A stretch of 64,000 bases of DNA from Sphingobium sp. TKS (GTDB lineage: Bacteria; Pseudomonadota; Alphaproteobacteria; Sphingomonadales; Sphingomonadaceae), in contig NZ_CP005083.1 of assembly GCF_001563265.1 (NCBI RefSeq), forward strand, positions 561,001-625,000, read 5' to 3'. Every line of letters begins with the position of its first letter. Position 1 is the stretch's first letter. Shown here one piece after another: positions 45,788 to 55,151 of the stretch. Both the position numbers and the translations under genes were made by a program. The notes beneath the pieces were generated by a model that worked only from the letters and a program-made list of their open reading frames with translations, ran no database searches and had not been told where the DNA came from.

Positions 45788-46624
45788 ATGGGCAAGAAAA
45801 TAGGTTTTGTCGGCCTCGGCACGATGGGGTTCCCGATGGCGGTCAACCTCAAGAACGCCGGCTTCGAGGTCATCGGCTACGATGCGTTCAAGGGCGTCTA
45901 CGAGAAGGCGCACGCAGCCGGCCTGACAATGGTGGATACCTTGCGCGAGGTAGCTGACCAGGCCGACGAGGCGATCATCTCGATGGTGCGCGACTATGCG
46001 CAGAACGTCGACGTGATCCTGGGAAACGAGGGCCTGCTGACCGCTCATTCCAAAGGCAAGACGATCGTTGTCATGAGCACTCTCGATCCCGAATCGATGA
46101 ATGAGCTGGGGAAGAAGGTCGAGGACGAAAGCGATTTCAAACTGATCAGCGCTGCGGTCAGCGGCGGTCATACAGGGGCTGAAGCGGGCACGCTGTCGAT
46201 CATGACTTCCGGCTCGAAAGCTATCGTGGACGCGTGCCGCCCCTATTTCGAAGCGATGGGATCGAACATCTTTTTCTACGGCGAGAAAGCGGGCAACAGC
46301 CAGGTGGCCAAGCTGGTCAACAACATGATCCTGGGCATCAACATGAACGCCGTGGCTGAGGGACTGAAGCTCGGCAGCCACTACGATTTGCCCCAGGAGG
46401 CGTTGTTCGACCTGCTCAAGGTGAGCACGGGCGACAGCTGGGTAGCCAGGAACTGGGACGACATCGCGGAATGGACCGCTGATACCGCGCTGGGCGTCTT
46501 GCTCAAGGACTTGAAGGCCGCTCACAACGAAGGGATCAAGCACAGTGTCGCCTTGCCCTTCAACGCCCTCTCATGCGTGTTCTTGTTCAATGCGATGGGC
46601 AAGGACAAACCTGACGAACACTGA
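45788..46624 (+). CDS. Beta-hydroxyacid dehydrogenase (3-hydroxyisobutyrate dehydrogenase family)
   Basis: A 278-residue NAD(P)-dependent enzyme. It has the Rossmann motif GFVGLGTMGFPMA, the substrate motif SAAVSGGHTGAEAGTL and the catalytic lysine region GNSQVAKLVNNMI. It oxidises a 3-hydroxyacid to the semialdehyde, or the reverse. AGGAAG precedes the start. Its pairing with the AhpD-like gene suggests a catabolic step; the substrate is unknown. The stretch after it (46625-47066) holds no recognised gene. Confidence 0.9.
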   Translation: MGKKIGFVGLGTMGFPMAVNLKNAGFEVIGYDAFKGVYEKAHAAGLTMVDTLREVADQADEAIISMVRDYAQNVDVILGNEGLLTAHSKGKTIVVMSTLDPESMNELGKKVEDESDFKLISAAVSGGHTGAEAGTLSIMTSGSKAIVDACRPYFEAMGSNIFFYGEKAGNSQVAKLVNNMILGINMNAVAEGLKLGSHYDLPQEALFDLLKVSTGDSWVARNWDDIAEWTADTALGVLLKDLKAAHNEGIKHSVALPFNALSCVFLFNAMGKDKPDEH

Positions 46625-47066
46625 TCCCTAATGGCCAACGTCGAGGCGGGAGCGCCATTCAAGGGGTGCCCGGTCCGACTCAGCGACGCCGAAGTCGATG
46701 CCGCGTTCGAGCAGACCTGCCACTAGCTCGAGCTCTGTGTGAATGCGCAGCTGGTGCTTCTCTTCAAGACCATGAATTGCAGAAGCTGCACGCAGAGCTT
46801 GCGCAGATCGGTCGGCTGGAAGGTTGGGGTCCACTGCTTGGCAGCATCAACTCACACCTCTAGGCTCGCCCGATGAGTAGTTGTGGTTGTAGCCCGCATC
46901 ACCTCTCAGGAAGACATCGACAGTGGCTGACCCGCAGCTCCCGTAAATGCGATAGTGCCGCGCTTCGAAGTAGACGTCGTCCGCATCTCCTCTGAACATG
47001 TTGCGCGATAGGCGTGATGGCGAAAAGGAAAGTGACCAATCGCTTTCTTTGTGGCAGAACGCTCAC
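46625..47066. other. Intergenic stretch, no recognised gene
   Basis: About 440 bases between the dehydrogenase and the TetR gene. Short frames exist on both strands (a 31-codon ATG frame at 46632 and a 68-codon minus frame), but none shows a domain, a ribosome-binding site or a conserved start. The end of the stretch should contain the TetR promoter. Confidence 0.5.
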
Positions 47067-47663
47067 ATGAACCGCCCTTATCTCTCTGCCAAAATTCGCC
47101 GGGTTGGGGCCGTGGAAGCCGTCATTGAACTCGCGGCGGACAATGATCCGGCCACGATCACGACCGGCCAGATTGCATCGGCCATGGGCGTATCGCAGGG
47201 AGCACTGTTCCGTCATTTTCCGAACAAGACAGCAATCTGGACAGCCGTGCTCGAATGGACCCGGGCCGAATTGGACTGCCGGTTCGATGCGCTCGATGCC
47301 GGCCGACCTCTGGCCCGATTGGAGGCGATATTGGCCGCGCATGTTGATTTCGTGATCGCCAGTCCCGGCGTCCCGCGTATCCTGTTCGGCGAACTTCAGC
47401 GCGCTGGCGAGACGCCCACCAAGGCCATCGCCCGCGACCTGATGGCCGGATACCGCGCCAGAGTGGCGCGCGAACTTTGCGCCGCGCGCGATGCTGGTGA
47501 GATTGTTGAAGGCACCGATATCGAGGCGGCGACCGTGATGTTCCTTGCCATGGCCCAGGGCATGGTCATGCAGGCACTTGCCGCAGATGATTTTTCGGTC
47601 ATGCCCACACTTTCGCGCCGCCTGTTGGGTCTTTTCCGACAAGGTTTGGGAGCCGCCTCATGA
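47067..47663 (+). CDS. TetR/AcrR-family regulator
   Basis: A 198-residue regulator starting MNRPYLSAKIRRV. The helix-turn-helix TITTGQIASAMGVSQGALFR with HFPNKTAIW is standard TetR. The C-terminal helical domain would bind a ligand. Its stop overlaps the HlyD gene (ATGA), so it is co-transcribed with, and likely controls, the exporter. The longer frame from 46998 is less likely. Confidence 0.9.
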   Translation: MNRPYLSAKIRRVGAVEAVIELAADNDPATITTGQIASAMGVSQGALFRHFPNKTAIWTAVLEWTRAELDCRFDALDAGRPLARLEAILAAHVDFVIASPGVPRILFGELQRAGETPTKAIARDLMAGYRARVARELCAARDAGEIVEGTDIEAATVMFLAMAQGMVMQALAADDFSVMPTLSRRLLGLFRQGLGAAS

Positions 47664-48841
47664 AGATATCCTTGCCACAAAGCCGAAGGGTTTGGATGCT
47701 GCTGGCCGTGCTTGTGCCGCTGGCGCTTCTGCTCTTCTGGGTGGCAATCCGTTCTGGTCCGCTGGCCGCGGTCAAGGTCACTGTCGCTCAGGTGGATGAG
47801 CGCGCGATAACGCCGGCCTTGTTCGGAATTGGCACGGTTGAGGCGCGCTACATCCATAAGATCGGACCAACCGCGCCGGGGCGAGTCGCGCGCATTGCGG
47901 TCGATGTCGGGGACCGGGTGGAAGCCGGGCAGTTGCTTGCCCTGATCGATCCCATCGATCTGGACCAGCGCATCGTCGCGGCATCGGGCAGTGCCGGCCG
48001 TTCAGCGGCACTCGAGCAGGCGGCAACCTCGCAAGTGGCGGATGCCAGCGCGCGGCTTGCCCTGGCACGAAGCGAGGCGGCGCGCGGCGAGGAGCTGTTC
48101 CGGGGCGGATGGCTGACCCGTGCGGCCCTCGATCAACGGCGGCAGTCCCTGGCAGCAGCCGAAGCCGGTCTCGCCGCCGCGCAGGCGAACCGGGCCGCAG
48201 CCACGCAGGATCGCGGGCGCACCGGGGCGGAACGCGCGGCGTTGCAGGAGCAGAAGACCAATTTGCGCCTGGTCGCGCCCAAGGCCGGGCTGGTCGTCCG
48301 CCGCCTGGCCGAACCGGGGACGACCGTAGTGGCAGGGCAAGCCGTTGTCGAAATAGTCGATCCGGCGCATTTGTGGATCAACGCACGGTTCGACCAGACT
48401 CGCGCGGGCGGCCTTGCCGCAGGCTTGCCGGCGCGCATCGTGCTGCGCTCGAGGATCGACGCGCCCCTGCGCGGCGCTGTCCTGCGGGTCGAACCTGTCG
48501 CCGATGCCGTGACCGAGGAGGTGCTGGCGAAGGTGGCATTCAACGGCCACACGGCGCACCCACCCATTGGCGAACTGGCCGAAGTGACGATCAGCCTTCC
48601 GTCGCGACAACGCACGCTCGCGTTACCGAACGCCGCTGTGCATCGAACAGGGGGCAGAGTCGGCGTCTGGGCCATGCGTGACGGCGATCTGGAATTCGTG
48701 CCTGTGCGCCTTGGCGTGGAAGATGCAGATGGCTGGGTGCAGGTGCTGGAAGGGCTGGCGAAGGGCGACCGCGTAGTCGTCCACAGTGCCCGGCCTCTGA
48801 CAAGCTCGAGCCGGATTTCCGTGGTCGAAAAGCTGCCGTGA
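47660..48841 (+). CDS. HlyD-family periplasmic adaptor of an ABC exporter
   Basis: A 393-residue membrane fusion protein. An N-terminal helix (MLLAVLVPLALLLFWVAI) is followed by the split biotinyl-lipoyl segment (GRVARIAVDVGDRVEAGQLL), a long coiled coil and later LVAPKAGLVVRRLAEPGTTV. It probably bridges the FtsX-like permease to an outer-membrane channel. No outer-membrane gene accompanies it. Confidence 0.88.
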   Translation: MKISLPQSRRVWMLLAVLVPLALLLFWVAIRSGPLAAVKVTVAQVDERAITPALFGIGTVEARYIHKIGPTAPGRVARIAVDVGDRVEAGQLLALIDPIDLDQRIVAASGSAGRSAALEQAATSQVADASARLALARSEAARGEELFRGGWLTRAALDQRRQSLAAAEAGLAAAQANRAAATQDRGRTGAERAALQEQKTNLRLVAPKAGLVVRRLAEPGTTVVAGQAVVEIVDPAHLWINARFDQTRAGGLAAGLPARIVLRSRIDAPLRGAVLRVEPVADAVTEEVLAKVAFNGHTAHPPIGELAEVTISLPSRQRTLALPNAAVHRTGGRVGVWAMRDGDLEFVPVRLGVEDADGWVQVLEGLAKGDRVVVHSARPLTSSSRISVVEKLP

Positions 48842-48851
48842 AGGTGCCGCG

Positions 48852-50054
48852 ATGATCAGTCTGGCCGGACGCGACATTCTGCATGGCTGGGGCAAGTTCG
48901 TGCTCACTGGTTTCGGGCTAGGTCTGCTGATCGGCGTCACCCTGTCCATGGCGGGCGTCTATCGCGGGATGATCGATGATGCTCAGGCGCTGCTCGACAA
49001 CAGCGGCGCGGATCTATGGGTGGTCCAGAAGGAAACGCTTGGCCCCTATGCCGAACCGTCGAGCCTGAACGAGGATACCGAGCGCCCGATCCGGGCGATG
49101 GCCGGCGTCGACCGCGCGGCCGGCGTTACCTATCTCACCATGCAGATCGCGCACCGGGGCAAGGATGTGCGGGTCATGGTGGTGGGGGCGGAAGTTGGCC
49201 AGCCGGGCGAGCCGGGCCAGCCGCCGCACCTCCTTGCCGGGCGCCGGATCGTGCGGGGACATTACGAGGCAGTGGCTGACGTGAAGACGGGCTTCGCCAT
49301 CGGTGACCAGGTGAAGGTCCGGCGCAACACCTATCGCATTGTCGGCCTGACCAGTCGGATGGTCTCGTCCGGTGGAGATCCGATGCTGTTTCTCTCGCTC
49401 AAGGATGCGCAGGAGGCTCAGTTCCAGAAGGACAGCGATGCCATCGTCCGCCAGCGCGCGCGCACGGCTGCAAGTCCGGTGCTGAACCCGCCGGGCAATC
49501 CGGCCGTGAGCGAAGCGGTGAATGCCGCACAGGCCAGTAGCAACAATGTCAACGCCGTGCTGGTGACCGTCGCGGCCGGTGCCGATGCCGAAGGCGTCGC
49601 CGCCGCGATCCGGCGGTGGCAACGGGTGACCGTTTATACCCGCGCGCAGATGGAAGAGATCCTGGTCGACAAGATGATCGCCACTTCGGCGCGGCAGATC
49701 GGAATGTTCCTGGTGATCCTCGCCATAGTCAGCGCCGCCATCGTCGCCTTCATCATCTATACCATGACCATCGGCAAAATCCGCGAGATTGCCGTGCTCA
49801 AGCTGATCGGCACGCGCAACCGCACTATTGCAGGCATGATCCTGCAACAGGCGCTGGGGCTGGGCCTCATCGGTTTTGCCGTCGGCAAGATCGCCGCGAC
49901 TTTCTGGGCACCGTTCTTCCCCAAATACGTGCTGCTGCTGCCGTCCGATGCCGTCCGGGGATTTTTCGCGATCATGGCGATCTGCGCGTTCGCCAGTCTG
50001 CTTGCCATCCGTGCGGCACTGAAGGTCGATCCTGCGGAGGCGATCGGTGGCTGA
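48852..50054 (+). CDS. FtsX-like ABC transporter permease (DevC/MacB type)
   Basis: A 400-residue permease. One N-terminal helix, a large periplasmic domain, then three C-terminal helices with FIIYTMTIGKIREIAVLKL, typical of FtsX/MacB-fold permeases. It pairs with the ATPase, whose GTG start lies inside its last codons (eight-base overlap). DevBCA-like exporters of this layout move lipids or other envelope compounds. Confidence 0.88.
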   Translation: MISLAGRDILHGWGKFVLTGFGLGLLIGVTLSMAGVYRGMIDDAQALLDNSGADLWVVQKETLGPYAEPSSLNEDTERPIRAMAGVDRAAGVTYLTMQIAHRGKDVRVMVVGAEVGQPGEPGQPPHLLAGRRIVRGHYEAVADVKTGFAIGDQVKVRRNTYRIVGLTSRMVSSGGDPMLFLSLKDAQEAQFQKDSDAIVRQRARTAASPVLNPPGNPAVSEAVNAAQASSNNVNAVLVTVAAGADAEGVAAAIRRWQRVTVYTRAQMEEILVDKMIATSARQIGMFLVILAIVSAAIVAFIIYTMTIGKIREIAVLKLIGTRNRTIAGMILQQALGLGLIGFAVGKIAATFWAPFFPKYVLLLPSDAVRGFFAIMAICAFASLLAIRAALKVDPAEAIGG

Positions 50055-50742
50055 AGGCATCCGCATCGAGAACCTGGCCAAGACCTATGGCAGCGGCGAC
50101 ACCGCCGTTCATGCCCTTCGCGGCGTCAATATGTCGGTTGCCAAGGGTGAAGTGGTCGGCCTCATCGGACCATCGGGTTCGGGCAAGAGCACCTTGCTCA
50201 AATGCCTCGGCGCCGTGATCGAGCCGACATCCGGACGCATGACCATCGGCGATACCGTGATCTACGAGAATGGCTGGAAAGTGGACGATCTGCGCGCGCT
50301 TCGCCGCGATCTTATCGGGTTCATCTTCCAGGCGCCCTATCTGATTCCGTTCCTCGATGTGACCGACAATGTGGCGCTGCTGCCGATGCTGGCCGGCAAA
50401 CCCAACGCCCAGGCGCGCAGGGAGGCGCGCGACCTGCTGGAGGCGCTCGACGTGGCGCACCGTGCTGCGGCCATGCCATCGCAGCTTTCCGGTGGCGAAC
50501 AACAGCGCGTCGCCATTGCTCGCGCGCTCGTAAATCGGCCTCCGGTAATCCTGGCCGATGAACCTACCGCCCCGCTCGACGGGGTCCGCGCCTTGGCAGT
50601 GGTCAAGCTGCTTAATGACATGGCCCGGCAATTCGATACCGCGATCATTGTCGTCACGCATGACGAGAAAATCATCCCGACCTTTGGACGACTGTACAAC
50701 ATCCGCGAGGGCATAACTGTCGAGGAAACGGCAGCCGCATAA
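50047..50742 (+). CDS. ABC transporter ATP-binding protein (LolD/DevA type)
   Basis: A 231-residue ATPase starting at GTG 50047 (GTG GCT GAA GGC). It has Walker [10 protein letters not shown], signature [15 protein letters not shown] and Walker [14 protein letters not shown]. It powers the FtsX-like permease just upstream. The usual TANLD/TSALD after Walker B is TAPLD here, a minor change. Likely an envelope-substance exporter. Confidence 0.92.
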   Translation: MAEGIRIENLAKTYGSGDTAVHALRGVNMSVAKGEVVGLIGPSGSGKSTLLKCLGAVIEPTSGRMTIGDTVIYENGWKVDDLRALRRDLIGFIFQAPYLIPFLDVTDNVALLPMLAGKPNAQARREARDLLEALDVAHRAAAMPSQLSGGEQQRVAIARALVNRPPVILADEPTAPLDGVRALAVVKLLNDMARQFDTAIIVVTHDEKIIPTFGRLYNIREGITVEETAAA

Positions 50743-50895
50743 TTCGCCGCGCAGGAAGGCGTTCAGTTTGCGGTCCAGAGAAGGTTGGAACCGGGTCGAC
50801 TTCCCCCCGCCAGTGGGCCGCAGCAACCCTTCCGCCAACGAACGGGACAACAACAAGCAAGCAAAAATCATAGCTGCCAGCAAACGCCTGCATAC

Positions 50896-51900
50896 TTAAT
50901 GCGCGAGCGCCCTTTGCAGACCGCGTGCCACGCAATGGGCGTGGTTGTCAGCCACCGTCACAGACAGCCCCGTGACGTCGACAATGGCCCGACCGACAAG
51001 ACCGATTTCTGCGCTTCCACCGGTTAGGACAATGCCGCCATCGTGAATGTCTCGGCTCAGTTCGGGCGGTATCTGACTGAGAAGGTTCAGCACCATTGCG
51101 GCAATTCCCGCTACGTGCTTCTCCACGACCGGATGCAAGTCGCTGACGGGAATACTGATTGCGCCAGGCAGGCCGTTAGCCAGATTACGGCCCTTGATCC
51201 GGATAGAGACGCTGGCGTCTACTCCATCATGAAACATTTCAACCAGCTCGCGCTTGGCCTTCTCTGCCGTACTTGCGCCGATGAGGAACTTGTGACGGAA
51301 ATGGAGATGGTCGGAAATCGCGCCATCCAAGGCATCTCCGCCGCCGCGAAGCGATGCCGTCGCGCAAATCCCGCCAAGCGAGAGTATGGCTGCTTCCGTG
51401 GTGCCTGCTCCGCATTCAACGATCATGGTGCCTTGGGGCAGCTCGATCGGAAGGTCTGCACCGAGCGCAGCCACAAGTGGTTCTGCGAGCAACTGGACTG
51501 ATCCGAGGCCAGCGTCATTCGCAGCTGTAAGCAGAGCGCTGCGTTCAGCGTTGGTTGCATCGGCAGGAACGCCAATGATTGCGCGGAAGGAGCGCAGCCG
51601 ACGTTGGCCGACGCTCGACTGCACGGCATAGGCCAGATAATCACGCGCAGCAGCGATGTCGCTCAGAACCCCGCGTTTGAGCGGACGGGCGACCATCATC
51701 GCTCCGGAGGTCCGATCCAGCATGGACCTGACAGCAGAACCTGCGGCCACCAGTTCGCCACGATCAGCCTGCCCCATAAAACAGCACAGGGATGGTTCGT
51801 CGAACAGAATACCGCCGCCGGACGTTACGATGCGCGTGTTCGCTGTGCCAAAATCGATTCCGAAATCGGGCTTGCCCATGCCTTGAAACAGTCTTTTCAT
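50896..51900 (-). CDS. MreB-like actin homologue (paralogue)
   Basis: A 334-residue protein with the MreB ATPase core: IDFGTANTRIVTSGG (phosphate 1), GVPADATNAERSALLTAA, ECGAGTTEAAILSLGG (phosphate 2) and GGIVLTGGSAEI. It is diverged from cell-shape MreB (IDLGTANTLIY…) and has no mreC/mreD/pbp2 neighbours. ATG 51900 is the start; the longer frame upstream lies in an IS3 remnant. A specialised cytoskeletal role is possible. Confidence 0.82.
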   Translation of the reverse strand: MKRLFQGMGKPDFGIDFGTANTRIVTSGGGILFDEPSLCCFMGQADRGELVAAGSAVRSMLDRTSGAMMVARPLKRGVLSDIAAARDYLAYAVQSSVGQRRLRSFRAIIGVPADATNAERSALLTAANDAGLGSVQLLAEPLVAALGADLPIELPQGTMIVECGAGTTEAAILSLGGICATASLRGGGDALDGAISDHLHFRHKFLIGASTAEKAKRELVEMFHDGVDASVSIRIKGRNLANGLPGAISIPVSDLHPVVEKHVAGIAAMVLNLLSQIPPELSRDIHDGGIVLTGGSAEIGLVGRAIVDVTGLSVTVADNHAHCVARGLQRALAH

Positions 51901-51988
51901 TTCATCTTGGTAGCAGTTGAGGCTTGGAATGTCTTCCGGACGCAGTTTGTACAGCATCTGAAGCGTCCCGGGTTTACCAGAGGTAGTT

Positions 51989-52262
51989 TCAATTGGGTCG
52001 CGATACCATATCGAGGGTCTCGTTGGCTGCATAGTCGTTGGCATCGGCTTCGGCCGGCCGGATGTGTCCGGTGGGGCCGAACAGGCGATGGTGGTTGAAC
52101 CAGTCGACCCCAGCGCAGGGGCGCCATTTCCACGGCTGAGATGCCGAGCCATGACCGTTGCCGCCAGATGACCCCGGCCTTGTAGAGGCCGTTGATCGTC
52201 TCGGCCAAGGCGTTGTCGTAGCTGTCGCCGACGCTGCCCGCCGAAGGCACAAGATTGGATTC
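51989..52262 (-). pseudogene. IS3-family transposase 3' remnant
   Basis: Frame one reads AGSVGDSYDNALAETINGLY, then VEMAPLRWG. After one extra G in a GGGG run (minus strand of 52108-52111) the second frame continues VDWFNHHRLFGPTGHI to ANETLDMVSRPN and a TGA at 51989. This is the end of an IS3-type orfB integrase, cut off at its 5' side and frameshifted. It lies just upstream of the MreB paralogue. Confidence 0.8.
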
Positions 52263-52342
52263 AGCCAGGCGAGGCAGTTCATCGGCGGGATTCCGGAACA
52301 TCGGACCAAAAATCTTTTTGCCGAGTGTTGCCATACCCCAAT

Positions 52343-52825
52343 CTATGCCTGACTTTCGTTGCGCCAAGTGCCGCCAGCTCTCCGGCGACGCACGAGCAGG
52401 CCATTGAGATAATGCCAAACAAAGATAGCCGGCAAGACGAGGCCAACGATCCAATGTACCATGCTGGTCCATTCGCGCATGCTGTCGTCGCCAACATAGT
52501 AGAGCATGTACCCACTGGCGACGAGCACGGCCAGGACCGCGCACAGGGCAACACCCGCGACACGCTGATGCACATGGTCCCAGCCCTTGGGGATATGTGC
52601 GACGAACATCCCGCCAATGCCGAGCAACACAGGGATCAGGACCAACCCATGGAGCTTCATCATCCAGGGTTCGAGCGGATTGATCTCTGGTCCAAACTGG
52701 CCTTCCTTTTGGCCAAAATAGTGCAGCAAGAGCCAGGCCCCGCCACTCAGCCATAAGCCCGCGCCGCCCAGGCTGACGAGCCAGATCTGCCAGCCCGCAA
52801 GTCGAGCCGTGCGGCGATGGACCAT
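52343..52825 (-). CDS. Four-helix membrane protein with conserved histidines (b-type heme candidate)
   Basis: A 160-residue protein with four transmembrane helices. Histidines sit in or near helices (MMKLHGLVLIPV, HIPKGWDHVHQRVAG, SMVHWIVGLVLPAIFVWHYLNG), as in small membrane cytochromes b of the DUF4405/ferric-reductase type. Its ATG overlaps the ApbE stop as TGATG. It could pass electrons from the quinone pool to the periplasmic flavin protein. Heme binding is inferred, not shown. Confidence 0.7.
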   Translation of the reverse strand: MVHRRTARLAGWQIWLVSLGGAGLWLSGGAWLLLHYFGQKEGQFGPEINPLEPWMMKLHGLVLIPVLLGIGGMFVAHIPKGWDHVHQRVAGVALCAVLAVLVASGYMLYYVGDDSMREWTSMVHWIVGLVLPAIFVWHYLNGLLVRRRRAGGTWRNESQA

Positions 52826-53652
52826 CAGGCGGCCTTTCCAAGGTCAGATTGGGGGAGGATGTATCCACCGTAACGCTTGATCATTTCCTGCGCCGTTTCT
52901 GGGCAAGCGATTGCAACCTTGGTCAGGGCATCGGCCATCACGCAGCGATCGGCGATGACACTGACCCGGCCTGGTACTGCTACAGGTGAGCGGCCGGCAC
53001 CGATGTGCGGAGTATGAACACGGTCCAGTCGCCTGCGGCGGTTAGCAAAATTGGATGAGCTGGCGATGGCGCAATCGGCAAGGGCAATAGACGTGCGAAC
53101 AGCGCCATCGCCATCGCGCAGTTGCACTACCCATTCGCGGTCCCCGTACATCCGCAGGTCACCGCCAGCATTGACCAGCCCCTCCATGGCTCCAGCCGAC
53201 TGTAAAGCCGCGACTGCCCGATCAACGGCAAAGCCCTTGGCGATCCCACCAAGGTCGATCAGTATCGCCTTGTGGCAGCGCACGCGGCGGTCATCGAGAA
53301 TTTCAATGTCTGCCGAGGTGCCCGAATGGCGAGACCACATTGGGCCTTCCGGTCGCGGCAGGAATCCGGAGCGGACCAGTTCCCGGCCGATTGTCACATC
53401 GAACAGACCGTTCGATTCCCTGTGGAGATCGAGCGCGATGCGCAGCACTTCAACCGTCTCGGACGCGACCTCGACGGTCATGCCGGGGGGCGCCTTCCTG
53501 AGAAGCGCCAGATCGCTGTCTTCGGCATGAAAGGACATGCGCGCATGAACCTCCGCGATTGCCGCGAAGGCACGGTCCACCGCACCTGCCGCAGCTTCCG
53601 GAACGGATATCTCGACCAATGTGCCGAGCAGAGGCTTGCATCGGGTCAGCAA
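52825..53652 (-). CDS. apbE: FAD:protein FMN transferase (ApbE)
   Basis: A 275-residue enzyme. It has the ApbE segments KPLLGTLVEISVP, DLGGIAKGFAVDRA, LVNAGGDLRMYG and VSVIADRCVMADALTKV (the Mg site). It attaches FMN to a Thr or Ser of target proteins outside the cytoplasm. Its target is probably the FMN-binding gene two bases upstream. An N-terminal signal is not obvious; the start MLTRCKPLLG is short. Confidence 0.9.
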   Translation of the reverse strand: MLTRCKPLLGTLVEISVPEAAAGAVDRAFAAIAEVHARMSFHAEDSDLALLRKAPPGMTVEVASETVEVLRIALDLHRESNGLFDVTIGRELVRSGFLPRPEGPMWSRHSGTSADIEILDDRRVRCHKAILIDLGGIAKGFAVDRAVAALQSAGAMEGLVNAGGDLRMYGDREWVVQLRDGDGAVRTSIALADCAIASSSNFANRRRRLDRVHTPHIGAGRSPVAVPGRVSVIADRCVMADALTKVAIACPETAQEMIKRYGGYILPQSDLGKAA

Positions 53653-53654
53653 GC

Positions 53655-54203
53655 TTACCTCGCCTGAGCCAAGGCGACGGCGTGAATGGCGAGAAGGCGC
53701 TTCACCCCATCAGTGACGTTGCGCGACGACAAGGTGGCGCCGGAAATGTTCGGTATGTCCTGATTGAGCTTGAACTTGTCGCGCACCGTCTTGCCCCGGA
53801 AAAGGCCACGCCACCGTGCGTCGCGCACTTGACCGCCCTTGCTCTCGCGATAGCTCAGGATTTCGACGCCCAGCACATGGCCATCGGGCGAGATGCCAGT
53901 GGCATAAGTGATGTACTCGTGCTTGCCGATCACCTCGTCGACGATCACCCAGCCGAGCAGCCTGCCGCCGACGGCGGCGCGCCACACGCGCGGTTGGGCT
54001 GTGCGCTGCGGGACGCCGGAAATCTGACGGATCTGCGCAAGCTGCGCCGGGGAAAGGGCAACAGGAAATGGCGTGAAAGCATCCGCTTGCGGCACGAGGA
54101 TATGCTGGGCCTCGGCCACAGTCAGGTAATCGGCGGCGACCGCGCTCGATGAGGCCGCAAGCACCGGCGTGGCGAACATACTTGCCCAGTTGAATCTTGT
54201 CAT
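53655..54203 (-). CDS. FMN-binding domain protein, likely ApbE-modified
   Basis: A 182-residue exported protein (signal ending near SSAVAA). The C-terminal FMN-bind domain carries DIPNISGATLSS, the ApbE target motif, with T157 the predicted covalent FMN site. It is next to apbE and the four-helix membrane protein. It should be a periplasmic one- or two-electron carrier, possibly feeding an extracellular or periplasmic acceptor. Confidence 0.88.
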   Translation of the reverse strand: MTRFNWASMFATPVLAASSSAVAADYLTVAEAQHILVPQADAFTPFPVALSPAQLAQIRQISGVPQRTAQPRVWRAAVGGRLLGWVIVDEVIGKHEYITYATGISPDGHVLGVEILSYRESKGGQVRDARWRGLFRGKTVRDKFKLNQDIPNISGATLSSRNVTDGVKRLLAIHAVALAQAR

Positions 54204-54215
54204 CGCAAGCTCCTG

Positions 54216-55133
54216 TCAGAAGTTCATGCCAAGTTTAAGCCGAAACTCGTTCCTGGTCTTCTCGATCAGGTGCAGATTGGTGTCGGTCTGCCCGTTATAG
54301 CGCTCGCCGCCGCCCTTGATCTGCGGAAACCAGGTGAGCGTGGCCCAGAATTTCTTGCCGCCATAGTGGATCGTCGGGCCGGCAAACAGCGACCAGCGCT
54401 CCTGGCCGACCTCGGTCTCATATTCCGATGTATATTGAGTCTCAGCACCGATGAACCAGTTCGGCGCGACACGATAAGTGAGGCCCGTGCCGGCGCTGAG
54501 TTCGATTTCCATTTCGGGTGTGGTTGGCCAGTCGAAATCGGCAGGCAGATTGGCAATTGGTGCACGCTTTTCATGCCCGGCCTTGAGGCCGAGGTTGCCG
54601 ACCCAGACGATCTGGCCCTGGCGGAAATATTTCTGCGCAGCCAGTACGACCCTGCCTTCATATTCCGTCTTGCGCTGGCCGCTATGCGGGTCGAGCCGCT
54701 TCCATTCGACCGAGGTGATGACGGCGAGCCCAAAATCGTCGAGGGCTGGACTGAGGACGTTGAACTTCGATTTGAGTTCGAGACCCGAAAAACGCGGCCC
54801 CTTGTCGATGGGCGCCGGGAGATAGCCATCGATCAGCAAGCCATGGGTGTCGATGGTGAGGAAGCTCGCGGCGGCCGACACGGTGATCCTGTCGGTGACG
54901 CCGTATTCACCTTCAATCTCGGTATCGATCGCGCGGTAAGTGCCTTGCCCCTTGTCCGAGCGCAAGGTGTTGAACACATAGATTTCGCCCGAGCCCTTCG
55001 GCAGGGTTTCGGCGCCGGTGTTGTAGCCGAACAGGTTCTCGTCAGCATGGGCCACGCCGGGGAATGCGGTGGCAGCCCCCAGAGCCAGGGCGCAGAAAAA
55101 CAGGCCGCCAGAGCGGCTGGAAAATGGACGCAT
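54216..55133 (-). CDS. Outer-membrane beta-barrel protein (DUF6662-like)
   Basis: A 305-residue exported protein with a signal peptide ending in AHA and beta-barrel strands to a final LKLGMNF. The mature start ADENLFGYNTGAETLPKGSG resembles DUF6662 proteins (from recall). Its position, between the porin and the FMN-binding gene, links it to the flavin module. Ligand unknown. Confidence 0.72.
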   Translation of the reverse strand: MRPFSSRSGGLFFCALALGAATAFPGVAHADENLFGYNTGAETLPKGSGEIYVFNTLRSDKGQGTYRAIDTEIEGEYGVTDRITVSAAASFLTIDTHGLLIDGYLPAPIDKGPRFSGLELKSKFNVLSPALDDFGLAVITSVEWKRLDPHSGQRKTEYEGRVVLAAQKYFRQGQIVWVGNLGLKAGHEKRAPIANLPADFDWPTTPEMEIELSAGTGLTYRVAPNWFIGAETQYTSEYETEVGQERWSLFAGPTIHYGGKKFWATLTWFPQIKGGGERYNGQTDTNLHLIEKTRNEFRLKLGMNF

Positions 55134-55151
55134 TTGAGATCAACCTGATTG

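Noticed and set aside
49014..50081. A 355-codon minus-strand frame over the FtsX permease
   Set aside because: Shadow; rich in His/Asp from reverse reading of membrane helices.
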